DNA of 8,251 bases from a bacterium 210917-DFI.7.65 (GTDB taxonomy: Bacteria; Bacillota; Clostridia; Oscillospirales; Oscillospiraceae), in the NCBI GenBank assembly GCA_020555865.1, contig JAJCJJ010000009.1:1-8251 (forward strand), read 5' to 3'. Shown here one piece after another: positions 1 through 5,285 of this stretch. Position 1 is the first letter of the stretch. Each line of letters opens with the position of its first letter. The notes beneath the pieces were generated by a model, which was not told the origin of the DNA, did not search any database, and worked only from the letters and a program-made list of their open reading frames with translations. A program made the translations under genes and the position numbers.

Positions 1-127
1 ACGTCTGTGTTACCAGCTGTGCGCGATACGTTTCCACCATCGGCCGCGCTTCCACGATCATCTTTTTCAGCCGCTTCACTCGGTCTGTCGGTTCCGTAAA
101 GCCTTTCTCAATCATTGTCTCGTTCAT
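1..127 (-). CDS. N-terminal fragment of a putative glycyl radical enzyme (PFL-like), cut by window edge
   Basis: The reading frame opens with ATG at 127 and stays open for 42 codons to the left edge. A strong ribosome site, GAGGAGGG, lies about 12 nt upstream, which supports this start; a second in-frame ATG is at codon 5. The visible protein is charged and ends in a segment R-V-K-R-L-K-K ... P-M-V-E-T-Y-R-A-Q-L-V-T-Q-T (residues 16-42). This resembles the N-terminus of PFL-like glycyl radical enzymes, where a basic helix is followed by an 'ERA-x-L-x-T-E' stretch. The catalytic Cys and C-terminal glycyl-radical loop lie outside the window, so the family call rests on a short match and the substrate cannot be told. 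The gene sits behind its own promoter and a candidate ANTAR antitermination leader, next to an ANTAR two-component pair. An inducible catabolic enzyme fits that context, but this is inference. Confidence 0.5.
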   Translation of the reverse strand, partial: MNETMIEKGFTEPTDRVKRLKKMIVEARPMVETYRAQLVTQT

Positions 128-241
128 GTACTTTCTTTGCCCTCCTCATGTTTTTTCCATTTGGTTTGCCAGTCATACATCCCTTCTGCCAATAAAAAAG
201 GGCGCTTCACCAAGAGAGAAACACACTTCCCCGCGACAGAA

Positions 242-280
242 TATAAAAAAGCCCAAAAACTCAAAAAAGTTTTTGGACTT
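242..280 (-). terminator. Intrinsic terminator/attenuator in the leader of the left-edge gene
   Basis: On the minus strand the arms AAGTCCAAAAACT (268-280) and AGTTTTTGGGCTT (249-261) form 12 pairs and one A-C mismatch around a 6-nt loop, followed directly by a run of T (242-248). It lies about 85 nt downstream of the predicted start site and about 115 nt upstream of the ATG, so it is placed as an attenuator rather than a gene-end terminator. It could also stop read-through from the kinase operon. Confidence 0.75.
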
Positions 281-322
281 CGATGCCACTCATATCGCTG
301 GCATACGCCATTGCATACCAGC
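274..322 (-). promoter_or_regulatory. Candidate ANTAR-responsive double-hairpin antiterminator (P1 + P2)
   Basis: P1 spans 297-322 and reads GCTGGTATGC, loop AATGGC, GTATGCCAGC on the minus strand: ten consecutive pairs (two G-U) closing a six-base loop with A at position 1 and G at position 4. After 8 nt, P2 (274-288) can form as UGGC, loop AUCGAA, GUCCA: four pairs with one bulged U, again a hexaloop with A1 and G4. The 3' arm of P2 is also part of the 5' arm of the terminator at 249-280, so P2 and the terminator exclude each other. Two A1/G4 hexaloop hairpins with the second overlapping a terminator is the known architecture bound by ANTAR proteins such as EutV. The ANTAR regulator encoded at 1982-2554 is the obvious candidate ligand. 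P1 is clear; P2 is weak on its own and would need protein stabilisation. Confidence 0.65.
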
Positions 323-371
323 CGCTATTTCATTTTTCCGACGGGAAATGTTCTCCCTTTGGTTATTATGA

Positions 372-400
372 ATGATAACAATTTCCCATGAACTTGTCAA
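372..400 (-). promoter_or_regulatory. Sigma-70-type promoter for the leader of the left-edge gene
   Basis: On the minus strand a perfect -35 box TTGACA (395-400) is followed by a 17-bp spacer and a -10 box TATCAT (372-377). The expected transcription start is near 365, giving a 5' leader of about 240 nt before the ATG at 127. It lies downstream of the kinase stop codon, so the left-edge gene has its own transcription unit rather than depending only on read-through from the regulator operon. Confidence 0.8.
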
Positions 401-406
401 CGGGTT

Positions 407-427
407 AAAAAAACTTTATGCAGTTTT
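407..427 (-). terminator. Weak A/T-rich candidate terminator after the histidine kinase
   Basis: On the minus strand AAAACT, loop GCATAA, AGTTTT form six pairs (410-427), and the T run continues to 407. It sits about 60 nt beyond the kinase stop and just before the -35 box of the next promoter. The stem has only one G-C pair, so termination would be inefficient. Confidence 0.3.
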
Positions 428-485
428 CATAAAATCATGGTTTTCGGTTTAGTGGACTCGGAAAATTTTCAGCGCCAGACCCGCT

Positions 486-1928
486 TTACTTTTTCAGCCC
501 GTTCCGGAAAGAGAAGCGTGTAGACGTCCCCTGATTGCTGCTGGTGACGGTAATATTACCCTTCAGACTCGACTTCACCAGGCTGTTCACCAGTTTCAAT
601 CCCAAACCGCCGCCCGCTTTTTTCACAGACTCCTGATCAAAACCACAGCCGTTGTCTTTCACCGTGATCCAGGAATACTGCTCCCCTTTCTCAATATCCA
701 GAGCAATCTCACCCTCTTCGCAGCCGCCGAAAGCATATTTTATGCTGTTTTGAACCAATTCGTTCACAATCAGCGCCACCGTGGTGGCCACGCTGGCGGT
801 CAGTTCCAGATCATCCCCGCTGATGTCGGCCCGGATATGGCACTGGCCCACGCTGTTGGTCTCCAGCGAGCCGTCCACCACACGCATGAGCATCGTTTTC
901 AGGTTTACGCTGTCGGTTCCGGTATGAGCCAACAGATCATGGGTTACGCTGATGCTTCGGACACGGCTGATAATGGTTTTGGAAAACGTCTTAACCTCTT
1001 CGTTTTTCGTCTGCGCAGCTTCCAGCCCCACCAGGCTGATGATCGTCTGCAGATTGTTCTTCACACGGTGGTGTACTTCATTGACTGCAGCAATGCGGTA
1101 AGCGATCTCGTTCTCCATCTGCTGCACCTTGGTCTGATCCTGCAGGATAGCCACAACGCCTTCGCAAATACCATCCTCCCAGAGGGTACTGAGGCTTTCT
1201 TCAAAAATATAGTCGCCCAGGCAGACCTTACCCTTAATCACGCTGCGGCCCATGACCACATCGCTCAGAGAGGTGTCCACCAACTGCAGCTCATCGTATT
1301 TTCGGCCGACTACTGTCTCCCCGTATCCGAGCTCACGGTACACTTCCTCCATTCGGGCATTGGCAAAGGTGCAGGTGCCGCCCTGGTTGAACACCATAAG
1401 TCCGTCCTGCATATAAAAGACAATCTTGTCAATCTGTCCGTTCAGATAAACAGACTTTCCGCCCAGCGTATCCTTAATGCGTACCGGCTCCGTATCCACA
1501 TTATGAGTGCTCGGATATTCATGGGTCAGCGCACCGATCACCTTGCGCCGCTCATTGTGGATGGGTGTGACCGTATGGCGGACCATGATGCTGCCCTTAT
1601 CGATGATACCGATCAGGCCGCGGCTGGAAAGGCCATACTCCAGCGCCCGGTACACCGCCGGCTCATCCACTTTCTTTTCAATCTCTCCGATGATATTGCG
1701 CTGGTACAGATCGCAGTACGGGTGCCGGTACTGGGCAACCACCATGGATTCCCCGTTTTTGGTCAGCACATTAATATAGGTGTCTCCGCCTTCCAGGTTG
1801 CTGATATAAGGCAACGAATGGGACGCTTCCAGAAGGATGCGGATATCGTTATCATCCAGATCCGTGCAGGAACGGACCAGATCCACCAGCAATTTATCTC
1901 TTGCCTCCGGCGTTAGATCCTCCGCCAT
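486..1928 (-). CDS. Soluble sensor histidine kinase (HisKA_2 type), partner of the ANTAR regulator
   Basis: A 480-residue cytosolic sensor kinase that should autophosphorylate on His and pass phosphate to the adjacent ANTAR response regulator. Residues 1-150 resemble the H_kinase_N-type sensory domain found in EutW/PdtaS-like kinases, and about 165-265 look like a PAS domain. The phosphoacceptor region is EVHHRVKNNLQ (284-294), the signature of the HisKA_2 class, with H286/H287. The ATPase domain follows: N-box NELVQNS (389-395), G1 box DNGCGF (425-430) and G2 region GGGLGL (439-444). No transmembrane segment or signal peptide is seen, so the signal is probably intracellular. The ATG at 1928 is preceded by GGAGGAGGAG at good spacing. 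It is the second gene after the regulator, 53 bp downstream of its stop; a 6-bp hairpin (GGTTTC/GAAACC, 1948-1963) lies in that gap. The ligand is unknown. Confidence 0.92.
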   Translation of the reverse strand: MAEDLTPEARDKLLVDLVRSCTDLDDNDIRILLEASHSLPYISNLEGGDTYINVLTKNGESMVVAQYRHPYCDLYQRNIIGEIEKKVDEPAVYRALEYGLSSRGLIGIIDKGSIMVRHTVTPIHNERRKVIGALTHEYPSTHNVDTEPVRIKDTLGGKSVYLNGQIDKIVFYMQDGLMVFNQGGTCTFANARMEEVYRELGYGETVVGRKYDELQLVDTSLSDVVMGRSVIKGKVCLGDYIFEESLSTLWEDGICEGVVAILQDQTKVQQMENEIAYRIAAVNEVHHRVKNNLQTIISLVGLEAAQTKNEEVKTFSKTIISRVRSISVTHDLLAHTGTDSVNLKTMLMRVVDGSLETNSVGQCHIRADISGDDLELTASVATTVALIVNELVQNSIKYAFGGCEEGEIALDIEKGEQYSWITVKDNGCGFDQESVKKAGGGLGLKLVNSLVKSSLKGNITVTSSNQGTSTRFSFRNGLKK

Positions 1929-1981
1929 TCAAAACTCCTCCTCCCACGGTTTCGCAGGAAACCCTCTTCTGCTTACCACCC

Positions 1982-2554
1982 TCAGCCACCGTATGCTTTC
2001 AGCAGCGTCTTGGCGATCTCTACCATAGAATTGCCTTTATCCATAGCCAGTTTACGGATGTAGACATAAGCCTCTTTCTCCGTCATCTTACGCCGCTCCA
2101 TCAGCAAACCCTTGGCCCGGTCGACATACTTCCGGTCATCCAGCGCCTCTTTGGTTTTATCGAATTCTTTCTCCATCTTTTTGATCTGGCGGTATTTATT
2201 GAGCGCGATTTCGATTGCGGGGATCAGCACATCCTCGTCCACCGGTTTGACGATATAACCCATCACATCGATATCCACCGCCTGTTTTGCAATGTCCTTG
2301 TCCCGATAAGCGGTCAAAATAATAATGAATCCCGCCAACTTTTCTTCATTGATCACCTTGGCCGCTTCCAGACCACTCAGAACCGGCATGCTGATATCCA
2401 TAATCACAAAGTCGGGCCTTTGCTCGCGGCACACATTGATCGCATCCAGACCGTCCTCGGCCTCTCCAACCACTTCATAACCGTTATTTTCAAGGATCTC
2501 CCGGATATACATACGGATCAGGACTTCATCATCGACAACTACAACACGGTACAC
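1982..2554 (-). CDS. ANTAR-domain response regulator (EutV/PdtaR-like transcription antiterminator)
   Basis: A 190-residue regulator with an N-terminal receiver domain (1-120) and a C-terminal ANTAR RNA-binding domain (about 130-187). The receiver has the acidic pair D8-D9, phosphoacceptor D53 (VIMDIS), T81 and K103 (VKP), so it looks fully functional. A short coiled-coil-like linker leads into the ANTAR core with the conserved DRAKGLLM stretch (145-152). ANTAR proteins dimerise on phosphorylation and bind paired hexaloop hairpins in nascent RNA to prevent terminator formation. The start is GTG at 2554, chosen because the receiver begins there (YRVVVVDDE) and TTGAGGGGG lies 7 nt upstream. It is the first gene of a two-gene operon with the sensor kinase. 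Domain order and gene order match the EutV-EutW pair, but no eut gene is visible, so the eut symbols are not assigned. Confidence 0.93.
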   Translation of the reverse strand: MYRVVVVDDEVLIRMYIREILENNGYEVVGEAEDGLDAINVCREQRPDFVIMDISMPVLSGLEAAKVINEEKLAGFIIILTAYRDKDIAKQAVDIDVMGYIVKPVDEDVLIPAIEIALNKYRQIKKMEKEFDKTKEALDDRKYVDRAKGLLMERRKMTEKEAYVYIRKLAMDKGNSMVEIAKTLLKAYGG

Positions 2555-2665
2555 AGCAAATCCCCCTCAACTGCCTTTGATCCACGGATCATATCATTAA
2601 TGTTAATATAGCAATTCCTGCAGCAGATATGCCAGCAAAAACCTTCCCTCGCCGCCTGTTTGCCG

Positions 2666-2683
2666 CCCTGTTGCCATACAGGG
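2666..2683 (-). promoter_or_regulatory. A1/G4 hexaloop hairpin in the leader of the ANTAR regulator
   Basis: On the minus strand CCCTGT and ACAGGG form six perfect pairs around the hexaloop ATGGCA, which has A at position 1 and G at position 4 like the loops recognised by ANTAR domains. Eight nucleotides upstream is a second small hairpin, GTGA/TCAC (2692-2704), whose loop can be read in an A..G register only with a bulged U. No terminator follows, so classical antitermination is not supported here. It could be an autoregulatory binding site, or chance. Confidence 0.4.
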
Positions 2684-2702
2684 ACAAAATAGTGATTCTG
2701 TC
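2682..2702. repeat. Imperfect palindrome, inverted copy of the repeat at 2912-2939
   Basis: GACAAAAT and ATTCTGTC (2683-2690, 2695-2702) are inverted repeats with one mismatch around AGTG; in minus-strand RNA the mismatch becomes a G-U pair, giving an 8-bp stem. Sixteen bases, GGACAAAATAGTGATT (2682-2697), are identical to the reverse complement of 2921-2936. It lies in the untranslated leader of the ANTAR regulator. Confidence 0.7.
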
Positions 2703-2729
2703 ACAATAAACGTATTCTAAAACAGTATA

Positions 2730-2758
2730 ATATTAGCACGAGTGTCGTTGTAAATCAA
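2730..2758 (-). promoter_or_regulatory. Candidate promoter of the ANTAR regulator-kinase operon
   Basis: The minus strand has TTGATT (2753-2758), a 17-bp spacer and TAATAT (2730-2735). An overlapping alternative uses TTTACA with TATTAT. Either places the start near 2720 and leaves a 5' leader of about 165 nt before the GTG at 2554. The surrounding DNA is clearly richer in A/T than the genes. Confidence 0.5.
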
Positions 2759-2911
2759 TATTTTTCCTGTTTTTTACACGAATTAAGCAGGCCGTCAACG
2801 GAATCCATGTTTGCCGGCCCTTCTTTTCACACGCCTTTCCCTGTCGCTTTTTTTGAATCCAGCTCGAATCGCCGAACCGGCCCGGGTTCTGTATACGCCA
2901 ATGCATCGGCA

Positions 2912-2939
2912 ATCGGGCAAAATCACTATTTTGTCCGAT
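2912..2939. repeat. Palindromic repeat at the end of the recombinase remnant
   Basis: ATCGGGCAAAAT and ATTTTGTCCGAT flank the tetraloop CACT, giving 12 pairs with one G-T wobble. The right half (2921-2936) is an exact inverted copy of 2682-2697. It lies directly after the recombinase-like coding stretch, where recombinase-linked repeats or attachment-type sites are often found. Confidence 0.7.
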
Positions 2940-3051
2940 GACACCAAATGCAGCCCCTCTGCTGTCCGGGCACGTTCCGCTCCGGCGGCAATGAAATAGA
3001 GCCGTGTGGTCTCCACCGAGCTGTGCCCCAGCACATCAGCCCATTTCGCTT
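2936..3051 (-). pseudogene. Remnant of the C-terminus of a tyrosine recombinase/integrase
   Basis: A minus-strand frame contains WADVLGHSSVETTRLY followed by an alanine- and glutamate-rich tail ending near 2936. This is the box II region of tyrosine recombinases: the LGH histidine, and the nucleophilic Tyr in the TTRxY context. About 38 residues match the family's usual C-terminus. The frame upstream (3050-3115) has no integrase similarity, and the conserved Arg-Lys-H-x-x-R part is absent, so the gene is a 3' fragment without activity. The frame stays open to 2795 but that part is not recognisable. The rest of 2761-2911 holds nothing I can identify. Confidence 0.6.
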
Positions 3052-3113
3052 CTCCCGGCGGAACCTTCCTATTCCGTTCTCCGGCACGCCGCCGGACACT
3101 GCCTCCGTCCTGC

Positions 3114-3150
3114 AAAAAAGACCGGCAGGCCTTTCTGCGCCCGCCGGTCT
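3114..3150 (-). terminator. Intrinsic terminator of the LCP-esterase operon
   Basis: On the minus strand AGACCGGC (3143-3150) pairs with GCCGGTCT (3119-3126). Three more inner G-C pairs follow after an A-C mismatch, and T6 comes directly after the stem (3114-3119). It lies about 80 nt beyond the esterase stop codon. A T run on the plus strand (3157-3163) begins 7 nt after the stem, so it might work weakly in that direction too. Confidence 0.85.
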
Positions 3151-3228
3151 GTTCTGTTTTTTTCGGACTGGAACAATACGTTCCTGTCCCTCTTCCTGCT
3201 GCACTCTTTCAGAGCCATCCTGAAACCT

Positions 3229-3987
3229 TCATTCCCGCCACAGGTAGTCCATGAAACGGGGAACCTCCTGTTCCCAATCCGCCTCGCAGTGGGCGCCACC
3301 CACATGGAGGTAAGGATAGGTGCGCGCACCCTTCCGGGTCAATATCCGGCTGAACGTCAGATTGAGGTCCGTAGCACTGGCCAGGGACGCTTTGGTCGCG
3401 CATTCGGCACTGCCCCAGCTCAGGTATACCCGAGTGTCAGCATTTACCTCCGTCCCCTCTGCCTCTTCCAGAAGCTGATCAAAACAAAACCGGAAAGAAG
3501 AAGACAGGCACGCCGCCTTGGAAAACCAGCAGTTATAGCGCAGCACCGTAAACAGTGCCATCAGCCCGCCCATGGAACTGCCGCCCACGCCAGTAGCTTC
3601 CCGAAAGGGGATTGTGGGGTAAATGCGGTCCACATAGGGCTTCAATTCCCCCAGCGTCCAGTCCATCAACTCCGCGCCGCGGCCCCGGATAAAACCGCAG
3701 GGTGGGATTTCCATATCGTAGGGCGCATATTCAATCAGCCGGTTGTGCCCCTCTTTGTCACATTCGGGCGCCACGACGATGATGGGCTTTTCCCAGCGCG
3801 CCAAAAAGTCTGCCAGGCCCCAGCACTTACCGTAGGTCGCCCATTCGTCCCGAAACAGGTTATGCCCGTCAAACATATACAGTACGGGGTAAGCCGTCCG
3901 AGCCGTTTCAATCTCGTCGGGCAGCCAGACACGCACAACACGATCTTTCCCAAAAGGCGTGATATGCGCGGTGAATTGCTCCAGCAT
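3229..3987 (-). CDS. Alpha/beta-hydrolase, putative esterase (esterase D/Fes-like, PF00756 type)
   Basis: A 252-residue hydrolase with no signal peptide or membrane segment, so probably cytosolic. The nucleophile elbow is G-G-S-S-M-G-G (135-141) with S138 as the likely catalytic Ser. The early strand and oxyanion region is P-V-L-Y-M-F-D-G-H-N (34-43), typical of this esterase family, and the C-terminal G-G-A-H-C-E-A-D-W (230-238) supplies the likely catalytic H233. The acid residue is not certain. The start is ATG at 3987, preceded by AAAGGAGG at good spacing; longer in-frame starts would overlap the LCP gene and lack such a site. It begins 22 nt after the LCP stop, so the two are one operon. 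Relatives hydrolyse acyl or other esters on sugars, glutathione adducts or siderophores; the substrate here cannot be told. A link to envelope polymer acylation is only suggested by the neighbour. Confidence 0.85.
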   Translation of the reverse strand: MLEQFTAHITPFGKDRVVRVWLPDEIETARTAYPVLYMFDGHNLFRDEWATYGKCWGLADFLARWEKPIIVVAPECDKEGHNRLIEYAPYDMEIPPCGFIRGRGAELMDWTLGELKPYVDRIYPTIPFREATGVGGSSMGGLMALFTVLRYNCWFSKAACLSSSFRFCFDQLLEEAEGTEVNADTRVYLSWGSAECATKASLASATDLNLTFSRILTRKGARTYPYLHVGGAHCEADWEQEVPRFMDYLWRE

Positions 3988-4009
3988 GGCGCATCCTCCT
4001 TTGCTGTGT

Positions 4010-5056
4010 TCAGCCGACGCGCTTAATGTCCAGATCCGATGTGGTGAGATCGGCTTTGTAGGGGTTGAAGCTCTCATTGAGCAGCGTCAGGCACGCATCA
4101 GCGTCCAGCACAAAGTACGAACCGCCATACACTGTTTTCGCCTCGCCGGGCAGCGTGGTAAAGTGGATGTTCTCTGTGCCGATATTCAGCGCCTGATTTC
4201 CGAACCATATCATGTTGCCCAGGGACAAATTGTCGCTACTGGTAACATTTTCCGAAAAAATACGGGCAAATTCAGGAATTTTAATGACGCTCTGCAGGCT
4301 GAACAGCTTGTCCGCCACCGCCTTCAAAAATGCCTGCTGGGTCTTGATGCGGTCCAGATCCTGCATAGGATAGCCGCTGCCGTCGTTGTTGTGGCGGAAG
4401 CGCACCACCTCCATAGCCTCCTCGCCGTCCAGATGCTGCTGTCCGGCACTGAAATGAATGTGCAGATTTTGGGCGGGGTCATCGTAGTTCATATTAATCG
4501 GCACTTCAAAATCAATGCCGTCAATCGCGTTCACCAGTTCGATAAAACCGTTCAGATCCACCGCAACATAAAAATCCACCGGAAAGCCCACAATTTTTTC
4601 CACCTGCTCCTGCACGGCATCGATGCCGCCGCGGTTGTAGGCGCTGTTGATTTTCTTCACGGTCCAGTCCTCGTTCACCAGCGTATCCCGCGGAATACTG
4701 AGAACGTTGATCTCCTTGTTTTCCGTGTCCACTGCAGCCAGCATAATCGTATCCGATCCGCCGTTGCCGTCGTCCGTTCCGCACAGCAGCACGGTGTAGA
4801 ACCCATCCTTGCGGCGGGAAACCGTGTTGGTTTCTCCCTCCAGCTGCTGCATCTGCGGTTGGTCTTCGATTTGAGGTTTTTTGATCAACCCGTCGGACAC
4901 AACGATCAGGCCGGCCAGGCAAAAAATAACCACCACCAGCAGCAATACGATGCGGCGCTGTCTCCGCAGCCGGCGTCGCTTTGCCGCCATGGCTTTACTG
5001 TTTCTTCTGTTTCTGTTTCTTCTCATATCCTGCGGCATGGTTTCAAGGTCTCCCAT
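4010..5056 (-). CDS. LytR-CpsA-Psr (LCP) family envelope glycopolymer transferase
   Basis: Up to 348 residues with the layout of LCP proteins: a very basic cytoplasmic N-terminus (residues 12-35), one membrane helix (about 36-56) and an extracellular LCP domain (about 86-250). LCP enzymes move undecaprenyl-phosphate-linked glycopolymers, such as teichoic acid-like or capsule chains, onto peptidoglycan. Visible hallmarks are GTDD (93-96), SDTIML (101-106), SIPRDT (120-125) with the key Arg-Asp, KINSAYNRGG (135-144) and the downstream R-F-R-H ... D-x-D-R-I-K-T-Q stretch (219-240). The tail after 250 is short and no second domain is recognised. The start is uncertain: the first ATG (5056) has no clear ribosome site, while ATG at 5038 (codon 7) has GGGAG upstream; neither affects the domains. 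It is the first gene of an operon with the esterase, behind the promoter at 5089-5117. Confidence 0.92.
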   Translation of the reverse strand: MGDLETMPQDMRRNRNRRNSKAMAAKRRRLRRQRRIVLLLVVVIFCLAGLIVVSDGLIKKPQIEDQPQMQQLEGETNTVSRRKDGFYTVLLCGTDDGNGGSDTIMLAAVDTENKEINVLSIPRDTLVNEDWTVKKINSAYNRGGIDAVQEQVEKIVGFPVDFYVAVDLNGFIELVNAIDGIDFEVPINMNYDDPAQNLHIHFSAGQQHLDGEEAMEVVRFRHNNDGSGYPMQDLDRIKTQQAFLKAVADKLFSLQSVIKIPEFARIFSENVTSSDNLSLGNMIWFGNQALNIGTENIHFTTLPGEAKTVYGGSYFVLDADACLTLLNESFNPYKADLTTSDLDIKRVG

Positions 5057-5088
5057 CCAAGTGCTGTTATTGTGATATTAATTGTTTC

Positions 5089-5117
5089 ATTATAACGAAT
5101 CCGCGTCCCACTGACAA
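5089..5117 (-). promoter_or_regulatory. Promoter of the LCP-esterase operon
   Basis: On the minus strand TTGTCA (5112-5117), a 17-bp spacer and a perfect TATAAT (5089-5094) precede the LCP gene, with an expected start near 5082, giving a short leader of about 26-44 nt. Confidence 0.8.
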
Positions 5118-5160
5118 GTTATTTTCTAAAAATCCTGCATCGAAGTTGCATCAGGCTCCA

Positions 5161-5176
5161 GCGCAATTTTTTGCGC
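5161..5176. repeat. Perfect inverted repeat between divergent promoters
   Basis: GCGCAA and TTGCGC flank TTTT. It ends 6 bp before the -35 box of the plus-strand promoter and lies about 45 bp upstream of the LCP -35 box. This is a plausible operator position. It does not match a metal-regulator box that I recognise, and it could instead be a small hairpin. Confidence 0.45.
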
Positions 5177-5182
5177 CAGTGC

Positions 5183-5210
5183 TTGCATTTTTTCCCTAAT
5201 CGGCTACAAT
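5183..5210 (+). promoter_or_regulatory. Candidate promoter of the GTPase operon
   Basis: TTGCAT (5183-5188), a 16-bp spacer and TACAAT (5205-5210) predict a start near 5217 and a leader of about 70 nt. A second TATAAT (5253-5258) lacks a -35 box at proper spacing. Confidence 0.6.
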
Positions 5211-5285
5211 ATAAAGTAAAATGGAACGGCGGGGTTGTCTCCTGCCGCGGCATATAATAATTTTTGCAAAAGAAGGGACCTGAGT

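Noticed and set aside
124..180. Minus-strand 18-codon upstream ORF whose stop overlaps the left-edge gene's ATG (ATGA)
   Set aside because: Its ATG follows GGG directly, so it has no properly spaced ribosome site. The overlap is likely chance given the strong Shine-Dalgarno inside it.
190..215. Possible second terminator in the target leader (GGTG/CGCC followed by a T run on the minus strand)
   Set aside because: The stem has only four pairs with a 3-nt loop, too weak to call; it lies after the strong attenuator.
750..1916. 388-codon plus-strand open frame
   Set aside because: It is antisense to the histidine kinase, which has all domain motifs and a ribosome site; the translation looks like no known family.
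1948..1963. Perfect 6-bp hairpin between the regulator and kinase genes
   Set aside because: The loop is four bases without the A1/G4 pattern, and no T run follows, so neither an ANTAR site nor a terminator is supported.
3004..4026. 340-codon plus-strand frame
   Set aside because: It runs antisense through the terminator and the esterase gene and has no recognisable domain.
3959..5095. 378-codon plus-strand open frame
   Set aside because: It is antisense to the LCP gene and has biased His/Val/Gln composition typical of a shadow frame.
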